This document shows positions 1 to 8,776 of a stretch of 64,000 nucleotides of DNA, one piece after another (within the stretch, counting starts at the first letter, position 1; the number at the start of each line of letters is the position of its first letter). The stretch lies in assembly GCA_002840275.1 (NCBI GenBank), contig PHAB01000002.1:124001-188000 (forward strand), given 5' to 3'. The position numbers and the translations under genes were made by a program. Source of the DNA: Firmicutes bacterium HGW-Firmicutes-14. Its GTDB lineage: Bacteria > Bacillota > Thermincolia > Thermincolales > UBA2595. Below the pieces are notes generated by a model. It did no database searches and was not told the origin of the DNA. It was given only the letters and a program-made list of their open reading frames with translations.

Positions 1-378
1 AATAACCACCAGGTCATATTCGTTCTCAAGGATCAGGCTCCGGTTCTCATCCCGTTTTGCCTTATCAAGTGACCCCACCACATATTGCCCCGACCAGGCC
101 CAGGGTCCTTTCCTGGTAACCCAGAAATTCATTCCGAATTTTTCGTTCAGTTCAGTCCACCACTGCTGGACAAGGGAAGCCGGGGTCAGGACCAGTATCC
201 GGCCGGCCTGTCCTGTCATAATAAGCTCTTTTATGATAAGCCCTGCTTCGATAGTTTTTCCCAGGCCGACTTCATCTGCGATCAGTGCCCGGCACCCCAT
301 ATCATACATGACTTTTTTCGCTGTCTGCACCTGGTAATCATGGGGTTTGAAGGGTAGTTCGGGAAGACAAGCTAACAA
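1..378 (-). CDS. SNF2/RapA-family DEAD-like helicase, N-terminal part (runs off window)
   Basis: Reading the minus strand from a TTG at 378-376 gives an uninterrupted frame to the window edge, so the C-terminal bulk is missing. A ribosome site GGAGG at 390-386 sits 7 nt before the TTG, which decides the start. The protein opens with a Q-motif-like LPFKPHDYQVQTA and the Walker A segment DEVGLGKTIEAG, followed by the Ia motif LVLTPASLVQQWW. DEVGLGKTIEAG is the form seen in RapA-like SNF2 ATPases that move along duplex DNA or displace polymerase. Function beyond a nucleic-acid-dependent ATPase cannot be set from about 125 residues. Confidence 0.85.
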   Translation of the reverse strand, partial: MLACLPELPFKPHDYQVQTAKKVMYDMGCRALIADEVGLGKTIEAGLIIKELIMTGQAGRILVLTPASLVQQWWTELNEKFGMNFWVTRKGPWAWSGQYVVGSLDKAKRDENRSLILENEYDLVVI

Positions 379-604
379 AAAACCACCTCCTTATCGTCCC
401 ATTCAATAGTATGGCTGAATCGGTTCAGGACAATAGGAGGTAAGTTATGTATCATTCGGACCTTATTGGATAGCTTCAGCGATAAGCCGTAATTTGGCCA
501 CATCAATAGCCGTTAAAGGAAAATATGTTTTAGCCGCGAATTTTAAATGTAGCCGTTTCCGGTAATATTATCGTAAAACGGTATAATGTCCGGAGGTTAA
601 GTTT

Positions 605-1588
605 ATGGAACAAGGCAGGGCCAGGTATAACGAATATTCGTCATACCTGAAGAGGAAATACGGAGAAAAAGTATATAAACTGCCTGTAAACCTGCCCGGC
701 ACGTGTCCTAACAGGGACGGAACGGTGAGTACCGGCGGGTGTATTTTCTGTGATGAAGAGGGCGCCGGGTTTGAATGTCTGCCCAGTTCCATGGAGGCAG
801 CCAGGCAGGTAAAGGAAAACAAGGCATTTTTCATTAAACGGTTCAATGCCCGCAAGTTTTTTGTCTATTTTCAGGCATTCAGCAACACATATTGTGATCT
901 GGAATTGTTCAGACAAAATGTTTTGTCGGCTGTAGAAGACAAAGATGTGATAGGGATTTCTATTTCCACCCGGCCTGACTGCATAAGCAGCTCATACCTG
1001 GATTTTCTCGCCGGAATCAAGGCGGAGAAGGGCCTTGACATCAATATAGAGCTGGGGCTTCAAACGGTGAACTACCATACCCTGAAAAAAATAAACCGCG
1101 GCCACACCCTGGCCGAATTTATTGATGCGGTTTTACGTATCAAAAAGTATTCCATGGAAGTTGTGACCCACCTGATTCTTAACCTCCCATGGGATGACGA
1201 AACAGATGTTGCCGAATCTGCCAGGATATGCTCTGCTCTTGGGGTAGATTTCATAAAGATTCATTCCCTCTATGTGGTCCAAAACACGGTGCTGGGGGAT
1301 ATGTACGAGAGAGGGGAATTCCAAATCATTTCCCTGGATGAATATATAGACAGGGTCATTCTCTTCCTGGAGCACCTAAACCCAGAGATTGTTATTCAAA
1401 GGCTGGTTGGGAAAGGGCCGCAGGGGAATCTGCTTTTCTGCAACTGGGGGACCAGCTGGTGGAAGATTAAACGTAAAATAGAAGAGACAATGGAAGAGAG
1501 AGATACATGGCAGGGGAAGAGGTTTGACTATATAGACGGAGCGGCCCTGAAAAAACGGGGCTTTGACCAAAGGCCTGTTCTTACCTAA
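605..1588 (+). CDS. Radical SAM protein, YhcC/TIGR01212 family
   Basis: 327 residues, the usual length for the family. Cysteines C34, C46 and C49 lie in CPNRDGTVSTGGCIFC and form the CX11CX2C cluster-binding loop typical of the Elp3-like YhcC radical SAM group; downstream ISISTRPDC and ELGLQT are SAM-barrel motifs. A [4Fe-4S] cluster would cleave S-adenosylmethionine to a 5'-deoxyadenosyl radical; the substrate of YhcC proteins is not established. ATG follows CGGAGGTTAAGTTT, with a TATAAT-like box at 582-587 but no clear -35. It converges on the next gene and overlaps its end by 4 nt. Confidence 0.9.
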   Translation: MEQGRARYNEYSSYLKRKYGEKVYKLPVNLPGTCPNRDGTVSTGGCIFCDEEGAGFECLPSSMEAARQVKENKAFFIKRFNARKFFVYFQAFSNTYCDLELFRQNVLSAVEDKDVIGISISTRPDCISSSYLDFLAGIKAEKGLDINIELGLQTVNYHTLKKINRGHTLAEFIDAVLRIKKYSMEVVTHLILNLPWDDETDVAESARICSALGVDFIKIHSLYVVQNTVLGDMYERGEFQIISLDEYIDRVILFLEHLNPEIVIQRLVGKGPQGNLLFCNWGTSWWKIKRKIEETMEERDTWQGKRFDYIDGAALKKRGFDQRPVLT

Positions 1589-2640
1589 TATTCAATCAGG
1601 GTCAGGATGACTTCAAACACAATCAGGCCTACAATAGCCAGTTCCACAAGCAGGGACCGGTAGTTGACCACCTCATCGTTGAGCATTGAATATGTTCTCT
1701 GTATCAGCTGGATCTTATGCTGGATACTTTCCGTCCACTCCCTGGTGCGGAATATGGACAGAGCTGAACCATAGACCCGTGCATAGAAAACATCCTCGGT
1801 AACAGTTATCTGTTTCTGAATTCTTTCGGTTATGTCTGTAATATCGATTACTATTTCCATAAAGTTTTTCATGATCCGGCGGTACTGCCTGATCTTTGTC
1901 CACCAGCCCTGTTTGTCCGCCATTTCAATGGAATCATACATGCGGTCCAGTTCTCTGGTAAGTACGGTATCATAATATCTCAGCTCCAAAAGCTGGGTTG
2001 TGGCAAACTCCAACAGGTCGGGGATGTCGGTACTGCCTTCAGAATCATATACCAGGGCCGAATCCCAGGTAATTATGGCCATGTCACCGGTCCCGTAGGA
2101 AAAAGAGTTCTTCAGGGTTTCCCTTACAGTTTGTTCACTGAGGGGTTCTTTTTCAGCCAGCAGTATGGGAGTTGGATTCCACGACTTGTCCCAGGTCCGG
2201 AAAAAATATATGGAGAAATCTTCTACAAAGCTGTTCCCATCAGGCCGGTCCGGTATATCCAGGCTGGTTTTTATGATGGCCAGGAAACCTTCGAAAATTG
2301 CCTCAAGGTCAGTGGTCTGGTACAGGAAAACCGAAAGGTCCCGCAACTGTTCATATTTAATATGAGGGTCTAGGTCAAGCTTCAAAACGATGCTGACAAC
2401 TCCCAGGTCAAAGATCCTGGCAGTTGCCGTGGAATGATATTCTGAACCGTTGAGGACGGTTTTACTGCTGCCAAGTTCCACGGTTACCGGAGGATTGTCT
2501 ATATGAATGGACTTGGGCCTGACCCGGCTGAGTCTCAGCCGGCTGGTCGGTTTATCAGGGGACAGCTTTTCCTCCACTCTTCGCAGGTCAATTTCTTCTG
2601 TAATGTCATAAATCCGGTAAATCCAGATGGAATTGCCCAT
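1585..2640 (-). CDS. RMD1/YagE (DUF155) family membrane-anchored protein
   Basis: The frame is open to 2724, but the ribosome site GGGAGGG lies just upstream of the ATG at 2640, so I start there (351 residues, beginning MGNSIWIYRIYD). The central region shows the RMD1/DUF155 pattern (FDLGVVSIVLKLD, then a long helical segment ending in RTYSMLNDEVVNYRSLLVE) and a single C-terminal membrane helix LAIVGLIVFEVILTLI. Family members in yeast mitochondria act in sporulation and translation; bacterial roles are not defined. Likely tail-anchored with a cytoplasmic domain. Assignment rests on overall pattern, so family is likely but not certain. Confidence 0.7.
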   Translation of the reverse strand: MGNSIWIYRIYDITEEIDLRRVEEKLSPDKPTSRLRLSRVRPKSIHIDNPPVTVELGSSKTVLNGSEYHSTATARIFDLGVVSIVLKLDLDPHIKYEQLRDLSVFLYQTTDLEAIFEGFLAIIKTSLDIPDRPDGNSFVEDFSIYFFRTWDKSWNPTPILLAEKEPLSEQTVRETLKNSFSYGTGDMAIITWDSALVYDSEGSTDIPDLLEFATTQLLELRYYDTVLTRELDRMYDSIEMADKQGWWTKIRQYRRIMKNFMEIVIDITDITERIQKQITVTEDVFYARVYGSALSIFRTREWTESIQHKIQLIQRTYSMLNDEVVNYRSLLVELAIVGLIVFEVILTLIEY

Positions 2641-2803
2641 ATTCAGCCCTCCCTTGAACAATTTTGTCCTCACCTTTGAGATTTTGTCTGCACTTTTTGT
2701 CTTTGACCATATTTTACCCAACATTGATATGAATGTACACTCCTTACCGGCTTAGCATAACATATATTGAGTAAAAAAAACGATGTTAAGCGGGGGAGTG
2801 AAG

Positions 2804-3247
2804 ATGTTCACAGATTTCAATAAGTTTATCATGGACCTGCAGACAGCTATAAACGGGGAATCTGAGGCTATCGAATTCTATAATAAACTGTTAGAAATTG
2901 CACCCTGTGAGGAAGCCCGGGATTTTATCAGACATATCAGGGATGATGAAATGAAACACTACAGGATGTTTACCCAGCTGTATATATCCCTCTGCGGTCG
3001 TCCGCCGGTTGTCATGGAGCCACAGGTAAGAGTCACAGAATTCTGCCGGGATGTAAAGAAAGCGGTAAAAGATGAGCTGGAGGCTGCTGAACTATACAGG
3101 AGCATGCTGCTTTCCACCACAAATATGAGGATAAGGGACATAATGTTTGAAACAATGACCGATGAGATGGAACATGCCACCAGGCTAACTTTCATTTATA
3201 GTATGTCTGACTGTCATGAACCTGAATGTGAAACCGGCACAAATTAA
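2804..3247 (+). CDS. Ferritin-like (rubrerythrin-type) diiron protein
   Basis: 147 residues from the ATG at 2804, chosen over the upstream in-frame start because GGGGGAG (2792-2798) is placed correctly for it. Two helix pairs each carry the diiron pattern: NGESEAIEFYNKLL with DDEMKHYRMF, and KDELEAAELYRSML with DEMEHATRL (two ExxH-like ligand sets). There is no rubredoxin-type CxxC domain, so this is the erythrin-only form. Such proteins remove peroxide or handle iron in anaerobes. It is followed at once by a strong terminator and appears monocistronic. The C-terminus has a short Cys pair (DCHEPEC) of unknown meaning. Confidence 0.8.
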   Translation: MFTDFNKFIMDLQTAINGESEAIEFYNKLLEIAPCEEARDFIRHIRDDEMKHYRMFTQLYISLCGRPPVVMEPQVRVTEFCRDVKKAVKDELEAAELYRSMLLSTTNMRIRDIMFETMTDEMEHATRLTFIYSMSDCHEPECETGTN

Positions 3248-3273
3248 GAGAGCGGATTAACCTTAACCTTAAG

Positions 3274-3299
3274 AAAAGGAAGGCAATTGCCTTCCTTTT
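3274..3299. terminator. Bidirectional Rho-independent terminator
   Basis: AAAAGGAAGGCAA and its exact reverse complement form a perfect 13-bp palindrome with A and T tracts at its ends. It sits between the converging ferritin-like gene (+) and MATE gene (-) and can end transcription from both sides. Confidence 0.85.
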
Positions 3300-3308
3300 C
3301 TGTGCAGC

Positions 3309-4658
3309 CTATATTGTGTGAGGTGCAAACAATGTTTTCCTGTCTTTTAATAATATAAAGACAGCCAGTAGAAATGCTAATCCGTCAGCCAGGGCAAATG
3401 ACAGCCATATACCTGTTAAACCCAAAAAATGGGGGAGTATGAGAACCAGGGGAATCAAGAATAACACCGGCCTGGAGATCGATAAAATAAACGCTTTTTT
3501 GGCTTTGCCAATCGCCTGATAAAGACCTCCGGTAACTATCGACAGCCCAATCATGGGAGCAACGAGGAAAATCCTCCTCAATGCTTCGGTACCATTCACG
3601 ATGACCTCCGGGTCTGTGGAGAAGATATTCATCAGAAACCCGGGGACGGTCAGAATTACGATCCATGCAGTCAATGCGATTGCGGTCGCTGTATATGCAC
3701 CTAATTTAAAGGTCCGGGTAACTCTGTCGGCTAAGCCTGCTCCGTAATTAAATCCGATGATAGGCTGCATTCCCTGGACAATGCCATTTATTGGCATGAT
3801 GGAAATAGTGATGAGTCGATTAATGATGCCAAAGATTGCGACTTGGGTTTCTCCGCCGAATGTAACCAGTACCCAGTTCACACAGGCCACCATCAGGCTG
3901 GTGGATGACATCATCATAAAAGCAGGCAGGCCAATCAGGATAATTTCCTTCACCAGGCGCAATTCCGGCTTCCAACCGATCCAGCTTATATGAAGGGAGC
4001 TTTTCCCACCCAAAAAATACTTTAGCAACCACATTGCTGCAGTACTTTGGCCTATGATCGTCGCTAAAGCTGCGCCCCGCATGCCCATATCCAAACCAAA
4101 AATAAAAACAGGGTTGAGGATGACGTTCACAACGGCTCCAATGACCATGGTATACATGGCTATTTTAGCGTTGCCTTCCGAGCGGACAACATTATTCATT
4201 CCCATAGCAAAGGAAAAAATCATGGAACCCATGAGGATAACCAGTAAGTAATCCATGGCATAAGGTAATATAAGATCCGTTGCTCCAAAGGCTTTTAACA
4301 GGGGTTCCAGGAATAACAATGCTGTGGTCATTGAAATCGCGCTGAAAAATATAATCAGCCATAAGATATGTCCGAATACTTTATTAGCTTCATCTACACG
4401 TTTTGCTCCCAATCGTCTTGAGATAACAGAAGCTCCGCCGATGCCAAAAGTCGCTGCCCCAGCCGCCATAATCATTTGAATGGGAAAGGCAATAGATAAA
4501 GCGGCTACCCCCATTGTCCCCACACCCCGGGCAATGAAGATGGCATCTATGACATTATAAAGGGCAGCTACGAACATACCGATGAATGCGGGCAGCGATA
4601 AGTTCAATAACAACTTGGGGATTTTTTCGGTCCCCAGACGGCTGGCTTGTTCCTTCAT
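3309..4658 (-). CDS. MATE-family multidrug efflux transporter
   Basis: 449 residues with twelve hydrophobic segments in two homologous halves, the standard MATE architecture: the N-half begins IPKLLLNLSLPAFIGMFVAAL and carries GVAALSIAFP, and the C-half has VFGIINRLITISIMPINGIVQG and PIIGFNYGAG. MATE proteins export cationic drugs or metabolites using a Na+ or H+ gradient. Its ATG overlaps the end of the upstream MarR gene by 4 nt (ATGA), so the two are translationally coupled and share the operator-covered promoter upstream. Substrate cannot be inferred. Confidence 0.92.
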   Translation of the reverse strand: MKEQASRLGTEKIPKLLLNLSLPAFIGMFVAALYNVIDAIFIARGVGTMGVAALSIAFPIQMIMAAGAATFGIGGASVISRRLGAKRVDEANKVFGHILWLIIFFSAISMTTALLFLEPLLKAFGATDLILPYAMDYLLVILMGSMIFSFAMGMNNVVRSEGNAKIAMYTMVIGAVVNVILNPVFIFGLDMGMRGAALATIIGQSTAAMWLLKYFLGGKSSLHISWIGWKPELRLVKEIILIGLPAFMMMSSTSLMVACVNWVLVTFGGETQVAIFGIINRLITISIMPINGIVQGMQPIIGFNYGAGLADRVTRTFKLGAYTATAIALTAWIVILTVPGFLMNIFSTDPEVIVNGTEALRRIFLVAPMIGLSIVTGGLYQAIGKAKKAFILSISRPVLFLIPLVLILPHFLGLTGIWLSFALADGLAFLLAVFILLKDRKTLFAPHTI

Positions 4659-5113
4659 TGAGTATCATCCTTTTCCAGTTTGCGAATATGATCAACAGCA
4701 TTACCGGATATTTTTTTTAACATTTTAAGCAGCAAATCTCTTTCATCTTCTGTAAAACCTTGTACTAAAATTTCCGTCCATGCCTGCATCGTAGATTTTA
4801 TATGGGGCTGTATATCCAGAGCTTTCTGTGAAAGAAAGACCAAATTGATACGGCGGTCTTGTTCACCCGGCCTGCGTTTGACAAATCCCATTTCTTCAAG
4901 CTTTTGGACCGCCCGGGCAGTTGTCGTTTTATCCATATTTAACTTTTGAGCCAATTCATCCTGGGAAATGCCGTCTTTTTGGTACAACACGCTCAAAAAT
5001 CCTAATTGACCGGCTCCAATGCCATATGCAATGAAGCTGCGCGATTTATAGATCATACTATAACGATGAATCGTTGAAATCCATTTTCCTACTGATTCAT
5101 GATGGTTCAACAA
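4655..5113 (-). CDS. MarR-family transcriptional regulator
   Basis: 152 residues from a TTG at 5113, preceded by AGGAAGGG. The winged-helix core is visible: FLSVLYQKDGISQDELAQKL, MDKTTTARAVQKLEEMGFV (recognition helix) and KRRPGEQDRRINLVFLSQKA (wing with the conserved DxR). MarR proteins bind palindromes as dimers and release on ligand binding. Here two GTTGYATNTGCAAC-like palindromes lie in the promoter of this gene, which suggests autorepression together with the coupled MATE pump. The likely signal is a pump substrate, by analogy. Confidence 0.92.
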   Translation of the reverse strand: MLNHHESVGKWISTIHRYSMIYKSRSFIAYGIGAGQLGFLSVLYQKDGISQDELAQKLNMDKTTTARAVQKLEEMGFVKRRPGEQDRRINLVFLSQKALDIQPHIKSTMQAWTEILVQGFTEDERDLLLKMLKKISGNAVDHIRKLEKDDTQ

Positions 5114-5137
5114 TCCGACACATCCCTTCCTAATAAG

Positions 5138-5189
5138 GTTGTATTTGCAACTAAATCAAAGTATAGCAGAAAAAAGTTGCATATGCAAC
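5138..5189. promoter_or_regulatory. Twin MarR operators
   Basis: GTTGCATATGCAAC at 5176-5189 is a perfect 14-bp palindrome and GTTGTATTTGCAAC at 5138-5151 is a near copy; their starts are 38 bp apart. The first overlaps the -35 box of the minus-strand marR promoter and the second lies just downstream of its -10 box, so bound repressor would block both polymerase binding and escape. That MarR is the ligand of these sites is inferred from position. Confidence 0.75.
5160..5188 (-). promoter_or_regulatory. Promoter of the marR-MATE operon
   Basis: On the minus strand TTGCAT (5188-5183) is followed after 17 bp by TATACT (5165-5160), a good SigA-type match. The -35 hexamer is embedded in the perfect operator palindrome. 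Confidence 0.75.
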
Positions 5190-5286
5190 AGTGCTTGTCT
5201 CTTGCATGCTAATATAATATTTAGTATAATTTATTAGGGTTCAAAAATAAATGGTTATAAATAATTATAAATAAAATGAAAGAGTG

Positions 5287-5517
5287 ATGGGCGTGTCAAA
5301 GGGTTATGAGAATAAAGAGTTTAAATACAAATCAGACTATCCGGAGATTATGACTATCAACCAGGTCGCGGAGTATTTTCAAATAAGTGAAATGACTACT
5401 TATAAGCTGGTACAGGAAGGGAGTATTCCCGCCTTTAAAATCGGCCGTCACTGGCGTGTGAAGAGGGATGACCTGGATGAATTTATTGAAAGACTAAAAC
5501 GGGGTGAAAGAATTTGA
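5287..5517 (+). CDS. Excisionase-type (HTH_17) DNA-binding protein
   Basis: About 76 residues. After a charged N-terminal tail, residues about 20-70 form the MerR-like winged helix of excisionase-family proteins: MTINQVAEYFQISEMTTYKL, then VQEGSIPAFKIGRHWRVKRD and DLDEFIER. Such small proteins bind DNA as architectural or regulatory factors and are common in chromosomes outside phages. The start is uncertain: GTG at 5284, ATG at 5287 and GTG at 5293 all follow only a weak GAAAGAG site. Its stop overlaps the TTG start of RNase J by 4 nt, so the pair is translationally coupled, which hints at a regulatory link. Confidence 0.75.
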   Translation: MGVSKGYENKEFKYKSDYPEIMTINQVAEYFQISEMTTYKLVQEGSIPAFKIGRHWRVKRDDLDEFIERLKRGERI

Positions 5518-7211
5518 ATTCAAAAAACAGTAGTGGAACTAAGGTGAAAAAGACTAAGAGCGGTCTAAGCATTATTCCTCTCGGAGGCGTTGGGGAAATT
5601 GGTAAAAACATGATGGTTTTTGAATTTGGTGACGATATTATAGTTGTCGACGCCGGTGTTGCTTTTCCAGGTGAGGAATTGTATGGGATAGACCTGGTCA
5701 TCCAGGATATAAGTTACCTGACAGAAAACAAAGAGCGGGTAAGGGGAATTTTTATCACCCATGGGCATGAAGACCATATAGGGGCTTTGCCTTATGTCCT
5801 CAAAGAAATTGACGTGCCTGTATATGGTACCAGGCTTACCATCGGTCTGATTAAAAAGAAATTGACGGAACATGGCATGGTTAAAAACGCAAAACTTATC
5901 GAAATCCATCCTGATGATACTATCAGTGCAGGAGTTTTTAAGGTTGAATTTTTCAGGGTAAACCACAGCATTCCCGATGGCGTCGGTTTGGCAATCAATA
6001 CCCCTGAGGGGCTGGTGGTGCATTCCGGAGACTTTAAGCTGGACCATACTCCGATTGACGGCAGGGTGACAGAACTGCACAAATTAACCGGATACGGCGC
6101 CAGGGGAGTACTGTTATTCATGTGTGACAGTACCGGAGTGGAAAACGAAAGCTATACACCTTCTGAAAAAGTAGTGGGAGAGACATTTGATAAGGAATTT
6201 GAAAGGGCAAAAGGGCGGATAATCGTGGCCACGTTCGCTTCGAATGTTCACAGGATACAACAGGTAGTAAATGCCGCAGTGGAGTATGACCGTAAAGTTG
6301 CTGTGGTAGGCAGGAGTATGGTAAATGTTGTGGAAGCGGCAAGGGAATTAGGTTATTTATCCTGCCCGGATTCAGTTATGATTGATGTTGAGGAAATAAA
6401 TAAACATGCCCCACACCGCATTGTCATAATCACAACCGGCAGCCAGGGGGAACCGATGGCAGCCCTGACACGGATTGCCGGAGGCAGCCACAGGCAGATC
6501 GAACTTCAACCGGGGGACACGGTAATTGTATCGGCAACCCCTATCCCGGGCAATGCCAAGCACGTTTACCGGACAATCAATAACCTTTTTAAAGGAGGAG
6601 CGCGTGTGGTCTACAGGGATGTTGCCTCTGTCCATGTGTCCGGACATGCGGCCAGGGAGGAAATAAAGACCCTGATAAACATGGTTAAACCACGGTATGC
6701 CATGCCCTTTCACGGGGAGTACAGGCACCTGGTAAAGTTTAAAAAAACAGCTTCCGAACTGGGGATACCTGAACAAAATGTTATAATCAGCGCTATAGGT
6801 GACAGAAATGTTTTTCGCCGGGGGAAATACAGCATGCAGGGCAAGGTTCATGCCGGCAGCATAATGATTGACGGTCTCGGGGTTGGTGATGTAGGCAACA
6901 TAGTTTTACGCGACAGAAGGCTTTTGGCCGAAGACGGAGTTGTTATAGCTGTGCTGACAATTGACAAGGCTACGGGCGCTGTATTATCAGGCCCTGATAT
7001 CGTTTCACGCGGGTTTGTGTATATCCGCGATTCTGAGGAATTGCTGGCCAGGATGAAGCATGAACTGGACCGGACGGTAAAAAGCTGTGAAGCAAAACAT
7101 ATCAGGGAATGGACGACAATTAAGGAACAGATTCGAAAGACATTGAGTAATGTTATGTATTCCGAAACAAAACGGAAGCCCCTCGTTTTGCCGATAATAA
7201 TGGAGGTCTAG
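5514..7211 (+). CDS. rnj: Ribonuclease J
   Basis: 565 residues, full family length. The metallo-beta-lactamase core has GGVGEIGKNM, VVDAGVAFPGEE and the zinc site HGHEDH (H83, H85, D87, H88), then the beta-CASP domain (MCDSTGVENESYT, TFASNVHRIQQ, ITTGSQGEP, PFHGEYRHL) and the RNase J C-terminal domain ending in KRKPLVLPIIMEV. The enzyme has 5'-exonuclease and endonuclease activity in mRNA decay and rRNA maturation. It starts with TTG inside the stop region of the HTH gene (4-nt overlap) and is followed by a strong terminator. Whether the genome has a second RNase J cannot be told here. Confidence 0.95.
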   Translation: MNSKNSSGTKVKKTKSGLSIIPLGGVGEIGKNMMVFEFGDDIIVVDAGVAFPGEELYGIDLVIQDISYLTENKERVRGIFITHGHEDHIGALPYVLKEIDVPVYGTRLTIGLIKKKLTEHGMVKNAKLIEIHPDDTISAGVFKVEFFRVNHSIPDGVGLAINTPEGLVVHSGDFKLDHTPIDGRVTELHKLTGYGARGVLLFMCDSTGVENESYTPSEKVVGETFDKEFERAKGRIIVATFASNVHRIQQVVNAAVEYDRKVAVVGRSMVNVVEAARELGYLSCPDSVMIDVEEINKHAPHRIVIITTGSQGEPMAALTRIAGGSHRQIELQPGDTVIVSATPIPGNAKHVYRTINNLFKGGARVVYRDVASVHVSGHAAREEIKTLINMVKPRYAMPFHGEYRHLVKFKKTASELGIPEQNVIISAIGDRNVFRRGKYSMQGKVHAGSIMIDGLGVGDVGNIVLRDRRLLAEDGVVIAVLTIDKATGAVLSGPDIVSRGFVYIRDSEELLARMKHELDRTVKSCEAKHIREWTTIKEQIRKTLSNVMYSETKRKPLVLPIIMEV

Positions 7212-7221
7212 TTCTAACATG

Positions 7222-7267
7222 AAAAGACCCCCTATAGCTGCTGAATACTATAGGAGGTCTTTTTATT
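7222..7267 (+). terminator. Rho-independent terminator after rnj
   Basis: AAAAGACCCCCTATAG pairs with CTATAGGAGGTCTTTT (one mismatch in 16) across a short loop and ends in a T-rich run. It may also serve the converging DUF1015 gene. Confidence 0.85.
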
Positions 7268-7317
7268 TTGATATCGGGACCGGGGTCTCAGTGCAGGTAA
7301 GAGCCAGCTCCGTCAAA

Positions 7318-8619
7318 TTACTTCTTATAATCGTTGATTACCATTCCGGTTATTACTTTCGGGTAGAAGAAGGTTGACTTCTGAGGCATCTTCTCTCCAC
7401 CGGTTGCTATTTCCGTAACTTCTTCAACCCTGGTGGCATTCATAAAGAACACCAGTTGGGCGGAACCACTGTCAACTGCTTGTTTGGCAGATTCCTCGTC
7501 CCTAACATATACGAGGTTGCTTTCATCAGCCCGCTGCCGGCTCCCGATACCCAGCAGGCTTTCCAGGATAAGAGTATGTAAAATCGAAACATCAAGCCGC
7601 CGCCATGCTGCAGAACGGCCTTCCATCGTCAGGGTATCCATTTTACCTTCATTCTTCAGGCTTAAAAGATAATATTCGCTGTTGCCGGAGTACAGGCCGA
7701 AGGATGTGGTTTTCTCTCCCCTGGCCTCCAGTTGGTTGATAAACTCCCTGAGGGAGATGCCTTCGGGAAGAATTTCAACCTCAAAGTTTTCAGTCAGGTC
7801 CCGGAGCAGTTTTTCTATGTCAAGGTTATTTAGATTTTTAATGACACGGTGGGTTGGGAATACGACCAGTCCCTCATTATAGAGATTAACCAGGCAGATC
7901 ATCAGGTAATCATAACCGTCCTTGCCCAGGGCAGCCATTTCCTTGCCAAAATTAACGGCTGTTTCATACCTGTGGTGGCCGTCAGCAATAAATATCTTTT
8001 TGTCGGTCATCTGTTCCACCACGCTTTTGAGAGTTTCTTCATCTGAAACCACCCACAGCCTGTTGACCACACCTGTATCATCGGTAACCTCGATATCCGG
8101 GGAACGGTTACCCTTGGCGATGTTAAGGGCCTTTTCGACCACATAGTCCCGGTCTGCGTACAGGCCGAAGATAGGGCTGAAATTTGCCAGGGTGGTTTTC
8201 ATCAGGTTCAGACGGTCTGCCTTATGTTTTGGCAGGGTTTCTTCATGGGGAAGGACTTCACCTTTACTGTAATCATTGGCCCTGATACCGGCTATATAGC
8301 CGCTTCTGACCTTTTTTTCACCCCTGGCGGTGAATTCCTGCTCATAAAGGTAGACAGAAGGTTTGTCATCATGGGTCAGAATACCGGAATTCAGCCATTC
8401 CCTAAGGAATCCCGCTGCCCTGGTATACCTGTTGTTTTTGTCATCATCTTCCGGGAAGATTTTTCCCAGTTCAAGCCGTATCACATTATACGGGTTTTTT
8501 TCGTAGAAATGCTCCTGGCCTGCTGAATCTATTACGTCATAAGGTGGGGTAATAACTTCATTCACATCTACTTTTGTGCTGTTATACCTAATGCCTTTAA
8601 AGGGTAAAACTGTCGCCAC
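7318..8619 (-). CDS. DUF1015 (COG4198) family protein
   Basis: 433 residues from a GTG at 8619 (VATVLPFKGIRYN). The frame opens nine codons earlier, but AAAGGAGGT lies inside that extension and is spaced correctly for the GTG. Family hallmarks are the opening LPFKGIRYNSTKV, the ITPPYDVID motif, VRLELGK-like segment, IFIADGHHRYETA and LVNLYNEGLVVFPTHR. DUF1015 proteins are soluble and widespread in anaerobes, often near serine or one-carbon metabolism genes; the reaction is not firmly known to me. It stands alone, transcribed against its neighbours. Confidence 0.85.
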   Translation of the reverse strand: MATVLPFKGIRYNSTKVDVNEVITPPYDVIDSAGQEHFYEKNPYNVIRLELGKIFPEDDDKNNRYTRAAGFLREWLNSGILTHDDKPSVYLYEQEFTARGEKKVRSGYIAGIRANDYSKGEVLPHEETLPKHKADRLNLMKTTLANFSPIFGLYADRDYVVEKALNIAKGNRSPDIEVTDDTGVVNRLWVVSDEETLKSVVEQMTDKKIFIADGHHRYETAVNFGKEMAALGKDGYDYLMICLVNLYNEGLVVFPTHRVIKNLNNLDIEKLLRDLTENFEVEILPEGISLREFINQLEARGEKTTSFGLYSGNSEYYLLSLKNEGKMDTLTMEGRSAAWRRLDVSILHTLILESLLGIGSRQRADESNLVYVRDEESAKQAVDSGSAQLVFFMNATRVEEVTEIATGGEKMPQKSTFFYPKVITGMVINDYKK

Positions 8620-8776
8620 TGGTTGTACCTCCTTTATTATTCTCATTTATTTTAATACATTACAGGCTAAATTTCAATTAAGTTTTGGCCTAATGAAGGC
8701 TAAGGGAGGTAAATGTCGAATACAGCATTATGAACTAAAAATTTGTTAATTACGAGAATATTTAGGAGGACCTGTT

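Noticed and set aside
444-470. Short frame after AGGAGG at 434
   Set aside because: Only eight codons before a stop; nothing else supports a peptide.
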